The translations under genes were made by a program, and so were the position numbers. Below the pieces are notes generated by a model that saw only the letters and a list, made by a program, of their open reading frames with translations, had not been told where the DNA came from and ran no database searches. DNA of 64,000 bases from Pseudoalteromonas flavipulchra NCIMB 2033 = ATCC BAA-314 (GTDB lineage: Bacteria; Pseudomonadota; Gammaproteobacteria; Enterobacterales; Alteromonadaceae): positions 248,001-312,000 of the forward strand of contig JWIH01000021.1 in NCBI GenBank assembly GCA_000814665.1, read 5' to 3'. Every line of letters begins with the position of its first letter. Position 1 is the first letter of the stretch. Below are positions 35,345 to 46,018 of this stretch, piece by piece.

Positions 35345-35791
35345 ATGAACTTGAACACGAAAACTCAAACGACCAACCATTTTCTACTCTTCGCGGGTGT
35401 GTGTACAGCCATTGCGGCAGTGGCGCACATTGGCTGCATTATCTTTGGTGCACCTTGGTATCGATTTTTTGGTGCCGGCGAGGAAATGGCTACTATGGCC
35501 GAGCAAGGGCTTATTTATCCGCACATTGTCACTGCCGTTATCGCTACGATTTTACTGCTCTGGTCATGCTACGCGTTTTCAGGGGCGAAACGGATCCGAC
35601 AATTACCTATGCTTAAAATCGCCCTGTGTGTAATAAGTGCAATCTTTTTAATAAGGGGAATTGGGTTTGTTTTTATCATGCCAACGATCCCAGATAACAG
35701 CATGACGTTTTGGCTGGTGAGTTCCTCTATTTGTTTGGTAATAGGAGGGGCTTACGCGCTTGGAACCAAAAAGGCATGGTCACAAATCTAG
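35345..35791 (+). CDS. Small four-helix membrane protein of unknown function
   Basis: A 148-residue inner-membrane protein with four predicted helices (about 13-33, 57-78, 88-112 and 121-140). The loop GAPWYRFFGAGEEMA between helices 1 and 2 and the paired RGIGFVF/MP segment recall small hypothetical membrane proteins of marine gammaproteobacteria, but I cannot name a family with a known role. It is monocistronic and ends in a good terminator. Confidence 0.75.
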   Translation: MNLNTKTQTTNHFLLFAGVCTAIAAVAHIGCIIFGAPWYRFFGAGEEMATMAEQGLIYPHIVTAVIATILLLWSCYAFSGAKRIRQLPMLKIALCVISAIFLIRGIGFVFIMPTIPDNSMTFWLVSSSICLVIGGAYALGTKKAWSQI

Positions 35792-35798
35792 CAGCATT

Positions 35799-35828
35799 AA
35801 AAGCTAGCACTTCAGGTGCTAGCTTTTT
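35799..35828. terminator. Bidirectional terminator between the membrane protein gene and katA
   Basis: AAGCTAGCAC (35801-35810) pairs with GTGCTAGCTT (35816-35825) around a 5-base loop, followed by Ts on the plus strand. The flanking A-run gives Ts on the minus strand too, so it can serve both convergent genes. Confidence 0.88.
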
Positions 35829-35849
35829 GTTTAGACTAGGCAGTTAACC

Positions 35850-37292
35850 TTATTCATTCAGTGCCGTTCTAACACCGGCTTCGAGCTCTTCGTGAACAGA
35901 TTTAAATAACCCAAGTTGGCGTTCAATGATATGTTCAGGTACACCCGCCATAGCGCGTGCTATGTTGCCGTACAAGCGCTGCTTTTGGGCATCATCAAAT
36001 AGGCAATATAGAGCACGAGGCTGTGAAAAATCATCATTGTCTTTGCGGTGGTTGTATCTATCTGCCATACCCTCAAGTTCAAGAGCAGGGCGTTTATATT
36101 CTGGGCGCTCTTTTGGGCCACCCATCGAGTTAGGCTCGTAGTAGGCATCTTCGTTACCACCAGGTTCATTGTTAAAGAACCGCATTGCACCGTCTTTGTG
36201 GTAATGATGTACTGGGCATTTTGGGCGATTAACAGGTAATGCCTCATAATGCGTACCGAGTCGGTAGCGGTGAGCATCGGCATAGGAGAAAATGCGTGCT
36301 TGCAACATTTTATCGGGAGAAAATCCAATTCCAGGCACCACGTTAGACGGACTAAATGCAGCTTGTTCTATCTCTGCAAAATAATTGTCTGGTACGCGAT
36401 TTAATTCGAGTGTGCCAACATCGATGAGTGGAAAGTCGCCATGCGGCCAGACTTTGGTTAAATCAAACGGATTGTGTTGGAACTGTTTTGCTTGCGCTTC
36501 AGTCATCACTTGAATCTTCATATCCCATTTCGGATAATTTCCGCGCTCTATGGCCTCAAGCAAGTCCTCTTGAAAGCTCTCCCTGCTTTCGCCAATTACT
36601 GATTTTGACTCTTCATCGGTATGATGCTGGTGGCCTTGTTGGGTTTTCATATGAAACTTCACCCAAACTCTTTGGTTTTCCTCGTTAATCAAACTAAAGG
36701 TATGAGAGCCATAGCCGTTCATGTGCCTTACATCCGTTGGCAAGCCACGGTCAGACATTAAAATCAATACTTGATGCAGGCTTTCTGGCGACAGTGACCA
36801 AAAATCCCATTGCGCGGTGTTGGAACGCAGGTTGGTTTTTGGGTGGCGCTTTTGGGTGTGAATAAAATCTGGGAATTTATACGGATCACGGACAAAAAAT
36901 ACGGGGGTATTATTGCCAACTAAATCCCAATTTCCTTCATCAGTGTAAAACTTTATCGAGAAACCTCTTACGTCACGCTCCGCATCCGCAGCCCCTTTTT
37001 CTCCGGCTACCGTTGAAAAGCGCATCAGAATGTCGGTTTGCTTACCAACCTCAGCAAATAGCTTTGCCTTGGTATATCGGCTTATGTCGTTTGTTACCGT
37101 AAATGTTCCAAACGCACCCCATCCTTTAGCATGCACGGTACGCTCTGGTATACGCTCTCTATTTTGATGCGCCAGTTTTTCGATTAACTGGTAATCTTCA
37201 ACCAATAAGGGGCCTCTAGGACCTGCGGTAAGACTATTTTGATTATCGGCGATTGGATTACCTGCGGTGGTGGTTAATGGACACTTGGTCAT
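35850..37292 (-). CDS. katA: Monofunctional haem catalase
   Basis: A 480-residue small-subunit catalase that dismutates hydrogen peroxide. The distal histidine His54 lies in [13 protein letters not shown], the partner Asn in [13 protein letters not shown] and the haem-ligand tyrosine in [17 protein letters not shown] (about 337). The protein is full length. No signal peptide, so cytosolic. AAGGA precedes the ATG. I looked for an OxyR site in the 219 bases upstream and did not see a convincing one. Confidence 0.95.
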   Translation of the reverse strand: MTKCPLTTTAGNPIADNQNSLTAGPRGPLLVEDYQLIEKLAHQNRERIPERTVHAKGWGAFGTFTVTNDISRYTKAKLFAEVGKQTDILMRFSTVAGEKGAADAERDVRGFSIKFYTDEGNWDLVGNNTPVFFVRDPYKFPDFIHTQKRHPKTNLRSNTAQWDFWSLSPESLHQVLILMSDRGLPTDVRHMNGYGSHTFSLINEENQRVWVKFHMKTQQGHQHHTDEESKSVIGESRESFQEDLLEAIERGNYPKWDMKIQVMTEAQAKQFQHNPFDLTKVWPHGDFPLIDVGTLELNRVPDNYFAEIEQAAFSPSNVVPGIGFSPDKMLQARIFSYADAHRYRLGTHYEALPVNRPKCPVHHYHKDGAMRFFNNEPGGNEDAYYEPNSMGGPKERPEYKRPALELEGMADRYNHRKDNDDFSQPRALYCLFDDAQKQRLYGNIARAMAGVPEHIIERQLGLFKSVHEELEAGVRTALNE

Positions 37293-37461
37293 TGCTCGTT
37301 TCCTTCATATAAAATTTAGAAATTAACAGCAATAAATGAACCAAAATAAAAGTGAAATAAAAACAATCTGTTATAAATGTTGTCGGCGGGGGATGTGAGT
37401 TTTACTGAGCAAAGTTTTCAGAGTGATGTAAGCGCTACGTGAATTATACAGACTGTTGAAA

Positions 37462-37483
37462 TGCAGCGGTTTCATCCGCTGCA
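37462..37483 (-). terminator. Hairpin after the S41 protease gene
   Basis: TGCAGCGG (37462-37469) pairs perfectly with CCGCTGCA (37476-37483) across a 6-base loop, 28 bases after the protease stop. The minus-strand T-run (TTTC) is short. Confidence 0.65.
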
Positions 37484-37511
37484 AATTTAGAAATTAATGG
37501 TAGCTAAAGTA

Positions 37512-39443
37512 TTAGAAAAACCTCGTTGAATTCCATAAACGTGTTTTACCACTATCTAACCCAACAAACTGCACCGTACCAGTCGTTACGTTACTTGGTA
37601 ATGTATAGCTAATCGTTTTAGCTTGAGTACCATACGCAAATGCAGAAATACGTTTTACTTTAGTGCCATCAATGTATACGTCTACGTATTCTGTGTTGGT
37701 TACATCAAAATTATACACTCCGTTAGTTTCAGCAACCGACGCAAATCTATCTGAATTAAATGCTACCGTTGCACGCGCTGTAGGTTTTGCGAGTAACTTA
37801 CGAGCGATCGTATTGAAATCTTGAGTATCACCATCGAATATGTCTTCAACGTTATAACTGACAACTTCATTGGCAACACAGCCGTAGTCCTCAATGAGCG
37901 CATTGATGTGATGACCTTGACGTACCGACTGACGCCACGACACCCGCATACTTTGATCATAAGGTAGCGCTTGATATGGTGCACCCACGTACTGTACAAA
38001 TAAACCATGCTCAATTACGTTTGCGCCACCTGCTCCAGTACGTTTGTGCTGTCCAAATACGGTTGCAATACCGTTATCTTGCATACCACATGTGAACATA
38101 TCACCTGCAGAGTAGGTGTTAGCGTTTGCCCAAACCCCCACGTTACCATAATATGCTTGACCAATCTGGTTTGCTGCATCTTTTGTCATGAATGAGGTTG
38201 CAGCAGAGTATTGTTCATTGGTGCCTTGTACGTCAGCTAATACTTGATGCCAATTATCACTTAGGTAAGTACCGAACAGGGAATTATTTAGGATATGGTG
38301 GTTCTCAGGTGTGTTGATAAAACGTACATGAGATGGAGTAACAAGTTTTGGTGTAAACAGTTGTAGTAAATAGTCGTTGTATAGAATATTACCGCCAGGG
38401 TTGCTTCTAACATCAATAATAAGTGCTTTTGTGTCACTTAGCTGGTTATCTAAGATATCTATGATGGCAACAAGGGCAGTGTTAGTTCCATTTTTAGGTG
38501 AAAAAGAGGCAATCTTAATATAGCCGACTGACTCGCCGTCTACTTGTACTTTATTCCATGTTACCGTCGGCTCAGCAGTGGCATTGGCTGCTAGGGCAAA
38601 AGCACTATCTTGTGCTGCCGCTTCTAGCTCTTTAAATGTAGCAAATTCATAGTTAATACTTTGCGTAAACTGCGCTGCATTATCCTCTGTATTCGCTTGT
38701 GTAGTCGGATTTCCGTTGTAAACCAACCAAGGCAAGTTAACACTATATATTTCGCCCGTTTCGTAAGATTCCAAAGTAAGCGTTAGCGCGTCATTTTGTG
38801 GCGGCATCTGTTTATTATGTGATTTGATAGTCAAGTTATTTAACGCACCAACAAACCCGCCATCTGGATTAGCCCCACCGCCTTGGAATAGTGTGTTGTT
38901 TACTACATCCGTTACTGCTTGGCCGTTGTATGCAATGACTTTATCACCTAAAGAAACCGTTGATGTATCTGGTGCAAGGACGGTGTAGTTTTGCCAGATA
39001 CGGTTTACGCGTACTTCCTTGCTGCCATCTGTATTGACGGTTTGTGCAAAATGAACTGGCACAAAAGAAACAAAGTTTTTCATTGGTGCCGGGTAGTTAT
39101 AGTCCAAATGAAAATCTCGCTGAGATAAGAAGATCTTTTGCAGCTGCTGATGAAATTGAGAAGAACTTAGATTTCCCATGTTATTGATTAAGTCGTCTAC
39201 TGCAACGACTGGGTCTAAGTGTCCGGCCGGAGAAAGTCCGTAGTACAGGTTTTTGGCATATTTATTGACGTATAAACCGTCAAGTAATAGTTTTGCTTGC
39301 TCAGCTACAAGCGCTTTTTGTTCATAACTATAATCTTGAATACTAATTTGGTCGCGTGTGTCTTCAAGATAGGATATTTGTGCCATTGCACCCGTTGTAA
39401 AGCTTAATGCCAGAAGGCTGGCAACTGTTGATAATTTAAACAT
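37512..39443 (-). CDS. Secreted S41-family serine protease
   Basis: A 643-residue protein starting at the ATG at 39443, which has AGGACA before it and opens directly with a Sec signal peptide (cleavage after TTGAMA, about residue 21). A longer frame to 39518 would bury the signal peptide. A helical/PDZ-like N-terminal part is followed by the S41 core: RSNPGGNIL (about 346) and the catalytic serine in ANTYSAGDMF (Ser445). The last ~90 residues look like a beta-sandwich domain. It is likely periplasmic or exported, with a nutritive or processing role. Confidence 0.85.
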   Translation of the reverse strand: MFKLSTVASLLALSFTTGAMAQISYLEDTRDQISIQDYSYEQKALVAEQAKLLLDGLYVNKYAKNLYYGLSPAGHLDPVVAVDDLINNMGNLSSSQFHQQLQKIFLSQRDFHLDYNYPAPMKNFVSFVPVHFAQTVNTDGSKEVRVNRIWQNYTVLAPDTSTVSLGDKVIAYNGQAVTDVVNNTLFQGGGANPDGGFVGALNNLTIKSHNKQMPPQNDALTLTLESYETGEIYSVNLPWLVYNGNPTTQANTEDNAAQFTQSINYEFATFKELEAAAQDSAFALAANATAEPTVTWNKVQVDGESVGYIKIASFSPKNGTNTALVAIIDILDNQLSDTKALIIDVRSNPGGNILYNDYLLQLFTPKLVTPSHVRFINTPENHHILNNSLFGTYLSDNWHQVLADVQGTNEQYSAATSFMTKDAANQIGQAYYGNVGVWANANTYSAGDMFTCGMQDNGIATVFGQHKRTGAGGANVIEHGLFVQYVGAPYQALPYDQSMRVSWRQSVRQGHHINALIEDYGCVANEVVSYNVEDIFDGDTQDFNTIARKLLAKPTARATVAFNSDRFASVAETNGVYNFDVTNTEYVDVYIDGTKVKRISAFAYGTQAKTISYTLPSNVTTGTVQFVGLDSGKTRLWNSTRFF

Positions 39444-39678
39444 ATTGTTATTGTCCTGTATATGGAAACAAAACTGTTTTATATCTTTTGGGTACAAAAG
39501 TCGATAGGTGTTAAACAAAATGATAATAATTTATTGCTTTTATGTGTGTTGATTAAACCGAACTTCCTACTCTTTGTAGGCTAACTAAGGAGAGTATTGG
39601 GGAGAATTGAGTTTTAGAGGATTATTTGATTTGCCACGCAACACCCATTTGCGTGGCATCAAGGATGTCGAACGCAAA

Positions 39679-41388
39679 TTAGGCTGTTTGATGTAACTCT
39701 TGCTCCATTTGATCTCTCATTTTAAACTTTTGGAGCTTACCCGTTACCGTCATCGGATAGGCATCAACCAATTTGATGTATTTTGGCACTTTGAAATAGG
39801 CGAGTTTATCTTTTAAAAATACACGAATATCTTCTTCCGAAATATAGTGTCCGGGCTTAAGTTGAACCCAAACACATACTTCCTCACCATATTTTTCGTC
39901 TTTGATCCCAAATACAGCGGCGTCTTGAATATCATGATGATGATAAAGCACTTCCTCAATTTCTCTGGGGTAAATATTCTCGCCACCGCGAATGATCATG
40001 TCTTTTATGCGGCCGACGATGCTAACGAACCCTTCGTCGTCCATTACCCCTAAATCGCCAGAGTGTAGCCAGCCGTCGTCATCTATGGTCGCCGCCGTTT
40101 TTTCTGGGTCTTGCCAATAGCCTTTCATTACACAATATCCTCGGGCACATACTTCACCAGGCGTACCAATTGGGGCAATATGTCCTAGCTCGTCAATAAT
40201 TTTGACCTCGGTATGTGGCATAGCACGACCAACAGTCTGCACGCGTTTTTCTACAGGCGAATCGATCTCGGTAATATTGTTGATTGGGCTGCACTCGGTT
40301 TGCCCGTAACCAATGAGTACATCGGTCATATGCATTTGGGTTTGTACTTGGCGCATGACCTTTTCTGGGCAGGTGGAACCTGCCATCACCCCAGTGCGCA
40401 GCGAAGATAAATCAAATTGCATAAAGTCTGAGTGTTCTAATTGTGCGATAAACATTGTCGGTACACCGTGAAGCCCGGTGCATTTTTCTCGTTCGACAAC
40501 TTCTAAGGTGACAAGCGGATCAAAGCTATCATTAGGGAATACAGCGCACGCACCTTTACTAATACAAACGAGATTACCGAGTACCATACCAAAACAATGA
40601 TAAAGCGGCACGGGAATACAAAGCTTGTCTTGCTCTGTGAGCTTCATGGCATTGGCGACGAGTAATCCGTTATTGAGGATATTACTGTGGGTGAGGGTGG
40701 CGCCTTTCGGGTTGCCTGTAGTACCTGAAGTGAATTGAATATTGATAGCGTCACAGGCATTTAGGTTGGCTGCAATTGCATTTGCCTCAAGATAATGGGC
40801 ATCATTTGCTTTGGATAACAAAGTGCTGAAATTCATTAGACCCGGTTCAATATCCTCGTCAATCAGCACAATCTGTTTGAGTGAGGGAAGGCGCTGTGAA
40901 GATAATTCGCCAAACATGCAGTCGTAGGATTCTGGTGCCAGCTCTCTGATCATGTCAACGTAATGGCTATGTTTAAACGACTTCGCCATAACTAACATCT
41001 TACACTCAACGTTGTTTAGCACGTATTCAAGTTCGCTTGGGCGATAGGCGGGGTTGATGCACACCATAATTGCACCAATTTTAGCGGTTGCGAATTGCAC
41101 TAGACTCCATTCAAGGTTGTTCGGAGACCAAATCCCAACTCTATCCCCCGGTTTGATCCCCACAGCTAAAAGGCTTGCGGCAAGTTGATTTATTTTTGCG
41201 AGGTACTCACGATAATTTAAGCGAACTGATTGATGAGAGACAACAATGGCTTCTCTTTCTGGATAATTGTCGACAATATTTTCTAGATATTGCCCTATGG
41301 TGAGTTGAGTGAGCGGTGCTACTTGGGGGCCTTTGAAGTAACTCTTTGTAAGTGCACCTGCTTTTATTAATTGGCTCTCGGTCGTCAT
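39679..41388 (-). CDS. AMP-dependent acyl-CoA synthetase
   Basis: A 569-residue fatty-acyl-CoA ligase of the ACSF2/FadD-like class. The AMP-binding motif FTSGTTGNPKGATLTH, the YGQTECSP motif, the GRIKDMIIRGGENIYP region and the C-terminal catalytic lysine in TVTGKLQKFKMR are present. The ATG at 41388 is chosen over one at 41424 because AAGGA lies 7 bases before it. The chain length it prefers cannot be told. It stands alone, so it probably activates imported medium- or long-chain acids for beta-oxidation. Confidence 0.88.
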   Translation of the reverse strand: MTTESQLIKAGALTKSYFKGPQVAPLTQLTIGQYLENIVDNYPEREAIVVSHQSVRLNYREYLAKINQLAASLLAVGIKPGDRVGIWSPNNLEWSLVQFATAKIGAIMVCINPAYRPSELEYVLNNVECKMLVMAKSFKHSHYVDMIRELAPESYDCMFGELSSQRLPSLKQIVLIDEDIEPGLMNFSTLLSKANDAHYLEANAIAANLNACDAINIQFTSGTTGNPKGATLTHSNILNNGLLVANAMKLTEQDKLCIPVPLYHCFGMVLGNLVCISKGACAVFPNDSFDPLVTLEVVEREKCTGLHGVPTMFIAQLEHSDFMQFDLSSLRTGVMAGSTCPEKVMRQVQTQMHMTDVLIGYGQTECSPINNITEIDSPVEKRVQTVGRAMPHTEVKIIDELGHIAPIGTPGEVCARGYCVMKGYWQDPEKTAATIDDDGWLHSGDLGVMDDEGFVSIVGRIKDMIIRGGENIYPREIEEVLYHHHDIQDAAVFGIKDEKYGEEVCVWVQLKPGHYISEEDIRVFLKDKLAYFKVPKYIKLVDAYPMTVTGKLQKFKMRDQMEQELHQTA

Positions 41389-41566
41389 ATCTTGTCCTTG
41401 CTGTTGATCTCTAGTTTTTATCATTATGCTTTATCAGTGATAACCTAATTGTCGACAAAATCAAGTGCAATTGGACGAAAAGCATGAAATTACGACTAAT
41501 GGCTAGTGATAAAGTGTGTAATAGCAAGGTAGTGGAAAGGTGGTAGTAGCTTTATCAGACATATAA

Positions 41567-41592
41567 AAAACGCCTGAAAATTCAGGCGTTTT
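41567..41592 (-). terminator. Terminator of the RND efflux operon
   Basis: AAAACGCCTGAA (41567-41578) pairs perfectly with TTCAGGCGTTTT (41581-41592). On the minus strand it is followed by more Ts, 24 bases after the pump gene stop. Confidence 0.92.
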
Positions 41593-41615
41593 GTGGTTTA
41601 ACTTAAGGGATGTTA

Positions 41616-44600
41616 TTAAGCTAATCCTTCATCTGTATCGACATGCTCATCTTTATGATGCTTCGCGATTTCATCTGAAAGTTCTTGCTTAGAACGCTTC
41701 TCTGACATCCGTCTTGCCATTAGCCAGTAAAAGAACAGGGGCAAGAAGAATACTGCAAGGAAGGTAGCCGAGAGCATACCACCCATTACGCCAGTACCCA
41801 CACTGTGTCTTGCTCCTGCGCCAGCTCCAGAACTCATAACCAGCGGAACTACGCCAAGTATGAAAGCAAGTGAAGTCATGATAATAGGTCTAAAACGCAG
41901 TCTTGCCGCTTCAAGGGCTGCGGTTGCTGGACTCCATCCTTCTTGATATTTCATTAGCGCGTACTCGACAATAAGAATGGCATTTTTACTTGCAAGGCCC
42001 AGTAGGGTAACCAAACCGATTTGGAAGTAAACGTCGTTGGTCAGCCCAGCAATCCAGATTGAGACCAGTGCACCAAAAGTACCAAACGGTAGCGCTAACA
42101 TAACCGAGAATGGCAATGACCAGCGCTCATAAAGTGCTGCGAGGATCAAAAATACCATGATCACGGCCATACCGAGTGCAATACCAGTTGTGCCAGAGTT
42201 TTGCTTTTCTTGGAACGCGGAACCCGTCCACTCGTAAGTCATATCTGGTGGTAGTACTTTGTTGGCGATACGCTCAAACTCCGCGATAGCTTGACCTGAG
42301 CTGTAGCCAGGGGCTGCTTCGCCCATTAACTTAACTGCAGATAAGTTATTGTAACGATTCATGGTTTCCGGACCGCGACTATACTCAACATCCGTAAATG
42401 CAGAAATTGGTACCATTTCGCCACGATTGTTTTTCACATAAATGCGGCCTACATCTTCCGGTGTCATTCTAAACTCGGCTTCAGCGGACATAATCACTTG
42501 CCATGCACGACCAAATTTATTGAAGTCGTTGACGTAGTAATTACCTAAATTGGCTGCAAGTGCGTTAAACGCAGAATTGATATTAACCCCCATGGCACGC
42601 GCTTGTTCACGATCCATATGCACCTTTAGCTGCGGTGCATCAGGACGCCATAGCGTTTGAATGCCTGTAAGGATAGGGCTCTTCTGCGCCTCGGCCATGA
42701 TCATCTGCATGCCTTGCTTCAATTTAGCGGGATCAGAGCCGCCTTTATTTTGCAAGAAGACTTCAAATCCGCCTGTTGTACCCAAGCCGAAAATTGGCGG
42801 TGGGTTAAACGCCAGCACTAATGCTTCGTTAATATGCGCGGTTTTCATAAATAGCTCACCAACTAGTTCTTTCGCCGACACATCGCGTTCATCCCAATGT
42901 GTTTGTGTCACGAACATAGTCGCCGCGCTGTTTTTGAAGCCACCACCGATGAAGTCCATTCCCGTAAACGCCACGACGTTTTCGTTAGCTGGGTTAGACT
43001 TTGCAGCAGCTATCACTTCATCGGCCACTTTAGCGGTGCGCTCTAATGAAGAGCCGTCAGGCAAAAACACCGCTATCATGTAGTAACCTTGGTCTTCGTC
43101 TGGTACCAAAGAGCTTGGTGTTTTTTGCCACAGGAATACCGTTGCACCAATCATCGCTACCATCAATGTTAGGCCTACAAAACCACGGCGAACCATAAAG
43201 CTAACCGCGCCAACATAGCGTCCGGTTACACGATGGAACCAGTCATTGAACCACAAGAAAAACTTGGCATCTTGTTTGTGCTCGTGCTTAAGCAGCAATA
43301 CACAAAGTGCAGGCGTCATTGTCAGTGCAACCACACCGGATAAACTTACAGAGATGGAGATTGTGATCGCAAATTGGCGGAATAGTTCGCCTGTTAACCC
43401 ACCCAGGAAAGCGATAGGTACAAACACCGAACACAATACCAATACAATCGCGACTACGGGGCCGCTTACTTCTTGCATCGCTTTAACCGCTGCTTCTCTA
43501 GCCTGCAAGCCTTGCTCATGCATAATCCGCTCGACATTCTCAAGTACTACGATGGCGTCATCTACCACGATACCAATCGATAACACCATACCGAACAGCG
43601 TAAGCGTGTTAATCGAGTAACCGAGCATATAGAGACCTGCAAATGTACCAAGTAACGAGACCGGAACTGCAAGCGTTGGAATTAGCGTTGCACGCCAGTT
43701 TTGCAAGAACAGGTAAACCACTAAGAATACCAAGATCATTGCTTCACCAAGCGTTTTTAACACTTCTCGAATTGAGACTTCTACAAAGCGTGTGGTGTCG
43801 TAAGAGTTAACGTGAGCGAGACCTGTAGGGAACTGAGGTTTGATCTGTTCAATTTCAGCCTCTACTGCTTTAGCCACGTCAAGCGCATTCGCGCCCGGTT
43901 GTAAGAATACACCGAGTAATACCGCTTCTTTACCGTTAATAGTACCTTGGAAGTTATAGTCTTTAGAACCAAGCTCTACGCGAGCAACATCCTTAAGGCG
44001 CAGTGTTGAGCCATCAGGGTTTGCACGAACGATGATATTTTCGAACTCTTCAGCCGTCGATAAACGTCCTTTAGCGGTGACACTATAAACGAGTGATTGC
44101 GCGTCTTGAGATGTCGGTGTTGCACCAATACTACCCGCTGCATACTGAGAGTTTTGCTCTCTAATTGCACCCGCAATATCGTCAGCTGTGACTTGCAGTT
44201 GACTCATAATATCCGGGCGCAACCAAATACGCATGGCATAGTCTTTAGCACCGAAAATCTGCACGTTAGTCGTACCAGGAATGCGTTTGACGCGGTCAAG
44301 GATATTCATGGTGACGTAGTTAGATGTCCAGAGACTTTCTCGAGTACCATCTGGCGAATAGAATGCGTGTACTTGTAAGAAGTTAGAAGATGTCTTTTGA
44401 ACCACCACGCCTTGGCGTCTAGTTTCTTCAGGGAGACGAGCTTCTACTTGCTTCACCCGGTTATTTACATCTACGGCAGCTTGATCAACATCCGTTCCAA
44501 TCTCAAAAGTAACTGCGATCGTCGTTACGCCAGAGTTCGTACTGGTTGATGTCATGTACATCATGCCTTCAACACCGGTAATCGCGTTTTCGATAGGGGT

Positions 44601-44789
44601 TGCAACAGTTTGTTCTAATACATCTGCTGATGCACCAGGGTATACCGCACGTACCTCAACTTGAGGTGGTGCAATTTCGGGATACTGTGCAACAGGCAAA
44701 CTGCGCATTGCAGCAAGCCCGGCAAGCACTATCACGATAGAGATAACAAAGGCAAAAATAGGCCTGTTTATGAAATATTTGGAGAACAT
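41616..44789 (-). CDS. RND multidrug efflux pump, inner-membrane transporter (HAE1/AcrB type)
   Basis: A 1057-residue proton-driven drug transporter. It opens FSKYFINRPIFAFVISI and shows the proton-relay pair Asp-Asp in GIVVDDAIVVLENVE (about 407-408), two large periplasmic loops and 12 helices. Full family length. It lies 4 bases after the adaptor gene and should form a tripartite pump with it and an outer-membrane channel encoded elsewhere. Closest named relatives are AcrB/MexB; the substrate range is not predictable. Confidence 0.95.
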   Translation of the reverse strand: MFSKYFINRPIFAFVISIVIVLAGLAAMRSLPVAQYPEIAPPQVEVRAVYPGASADVLEQTVATPIENAITGVEGMMYMTSTSTNSGVTTIAVTFEIGTDVDQAAVDVNNRVKQVEARLPEETRRQGVVVQKTSSNFLQVHAFYSPDGTRESLWTSNYVTMNILDRVKRIPGTTNVQIFGAKDYAMRIWLRPDIMSQLQVTADDIAGAIREQNSQYAAGSIGATPTSQDAQSLVYSVTAKGRLSTAEEFENIIVRANPDGSTLRLKDVARVELGSKDYNFQGTINGKEAVLLGVFLQPGANALDVAKAVEAEIEQIKPQFPTGLAHVNSYDTTRFVEVSIREVLKTLGEAMILVFLVVYLFLQNWRATLIPTLAVPVSLLGTFAGLYMLGYSINTLTLFGMVLSIGIVVDDAIVVLENVERIMHEQGLQAREAAVKAMQEVSGPVVAIVLVLCSVFVPIAFLGGLTGELFRQFAITISISVSLSGVVALTMTPALCVLLLKHEHKQDAKFFLWFNDWFHRVTGRYVGAVSFMVRRGFVGLTLMVAMIGATVFLWQKTPSSLVPDEDQGYYMIAVFLPDGSSLERTAKVADEVIAAAKSNPANENVVAFTGMDFIGGGFKNSAATMFVTQTHWDERDVSAKELVGELFMKTAHINEALVLAFNPPPIFGLGTTGGFEVFLQNKGGSDPAKLKQGMQMIMAEAQKSPILTGIQTLWRPDAPQLKVHMDREQARAMGVNINSAFNALAANLGNYYVNDFNKFGRAWQVIMSAEAEFRMTPEDVGRIYVKNNRGEMVPISAFTDVEYSRGPETMNRYNNLSAVKLMGEAAPGYSSGQAIAEFERIANKVLPPDMTYEWTGSAFQEKQNSGTTGIALGMAVIMVFLILAALYERWSLPFSVMLALPFGTFGALVSIWIAGLTNDVYFQIGLVTLLGLASKNAILIVEYALMKYQEGWSPATAALEAARLRFRPIIMTSLAFILGVVPLVMSSGAGAGARHSVGTGVMGGMLSATFLAVFFLPLFFYWLMARRMSEKRSKQELSDEIAKHHKDEHVDTDEGLA

Positions 44790-44793
44790 CAGA

Positions 44794-45966
44794 TTATTCC
44801 CCTTGCTCGCTCACAGACACTGGCATACCAGGGAAGAAGATCCTCGCCATACCTTCAACGATGACAGGTTGACCTTCTTTTAAGCCTTCGCGAATAACCC
44901 ACATATTCTCATTATTGAGCTTGACCCATTCACCAACTTTGACCGGCGCAGGTAGGGCTACGGTTGCACCTTGTTCATTTTTGGTAGCAATGTAGACAAA
45001 TTTCCCCGTACCATTGTCTAGTACCGCTCTTTGTGGAAGTACAACGGCATTATTGCGTACCGCACCAGAGAGCTTAACTCGCACAAACTGCCCCGGTCTT
45101 AACTCGCCATTTTCATTAGGAATACGAGCTTGTAACTCACTGGTACCCGTAAAGCGGTTTACCCGGACGTCGCTAAAGTTTACTTTACCGGCTTGTCCGT
45201 ACAGTGAACCATCTTGCAGAATAATCGTAGTATCAAATTCATTGTTTTCCGGTAATGACAATGAGCCATTTTCTACATCTTGGCGCATTGTAAGCTGCTC
45301 ACGCTCTGAAAAGCCAAAGCGAGCACGAATGGTGCTGATGTCGGTAAGTTCAGTTAATAGTACACTCGGACCGGAAACATAGCTGCCTTCTGACATCAGC
45401 TCACGACCCACAATACCAGAAACTGGTGCTTCAACTTTGGCATATTCAAGGTCCAGCTTAGCTTCACTCAACGCGACTTTTGCAGATTCTAAATTCGCAA
45501 CTGCAATATCGTAAGCAGATACTGAGTTATCAAAGTCGCGCTTTGATACTGAACGCTCGTTCTTCAAACGCTCAAGCCTTTCGCTCTCGCGCTTAGTTTG
45601 ATCAACGTTTGCTTTTGCTGCCTGAAGTGCTGCCTGCGCTTTTTCTACCGCTAATTCAAAAGGTTTAAGCTCGATGGTGAATAATGAATGACCAGCTTTT
45701 ACAAACTGACCTTCCTCAAAGTTGCGAGATTCGATGATCCCAGACACTCGAGAACGAATTTCGACTTCTTTATCACCCGCGAGAGTGGCCGGAAGTTCGA
45801 TATCGAAAGGCACTGATTGAGTAGTAACTTGTTGTACACTCACTTGCGCAGGTGGCATTGCATGGCCCCCTTGCTGTGGTGCTTCTGAACACGCTGACAA
45901 AGTGCCTAACGTGAGCATTAAAAAAGATAGGTGTTTAACACGACTGCGTATTGATGCTGGATACAT
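44794..45966 (-). CDS. RND efflux adaptor lipoprotein (AcrA/MexA type)
   Basis: A 390-residue membrane-fusion lipoprotein. The N-terminus has a signal peptide with the lipobox LSAC (lipidated Cys26). Then come a split lipoyl domain, a helical hairpin (about 100-170, KAQAALQAAKANVDQTK type) and beta-barrel domains. The ATG at 45966 is preferred over the GTG at 45972 because GGAG lies 5 bases before it. First gene of the pump operon, divergent from the TetR gene. A CCCCG/CGGGG hairpin (46002-46018) lies in its leader. Confidence 0.93.
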   Translation of the reverse strand: MYPASIRSRVKHLSFLMLTLGTLSACSEAPQQGGHAMPPAQVSVQQVTTQSVPFDIELPATLAGDKEVEIRSRVSGIIESRNFEEGQFVKAGHSLFTIELKPFELAVEKAQAALQAAKANVDQTKRESERLERLKNERSVSKRDFDNSVSAYDIAVANLESAKVALSEAKLDLEYAKVEAPVSGIVGRELMSEGSYVSGPSVLLTELTDISTIRARFGFSEREQLTMRQDVENGSLSLPENNEFDTTIILQDGSLYGQAGKVNFSDVRVNRFTGTSELQARIPNENGELRPGQFVRVKLSGAVRNNAVVLPQRAVLDNGTGKFVYIATKNEQGATVALPAPVKVGEWVKLNNENMWVIREGLKEGQPVIVEGMARIFFPGMPVSVSEQGE

Positions 45967-46001
45967 GAACACTCCAATTCCTATATTATCATTTTATGCT
46001 G

Positions 46002-46018
46002 CCCCGGCTTCGACGGGG
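46002..46018 (-). other. Hairpin in the leader of the RND operon
   Basis: CCCCG (46002-46006) and CGGGG (46014-46018) pair around GCTTCGA, 36 bases upstream of the adaptor ATG. No T-run follows. Possible mRNA stabiliser. Confidence 0.4.

Noticed and set aside
37293..37511. OxyR operator upstream of katA
   Set aside because: No ATAG-N7-CTAT type repeats seen; the region is AT-rich without a clear dyad.
42661..43083. 140-codon plus-strand frame opposite the RND pump gene
   Set aside because: Antisense to a conserved coding region with no initiation signals.
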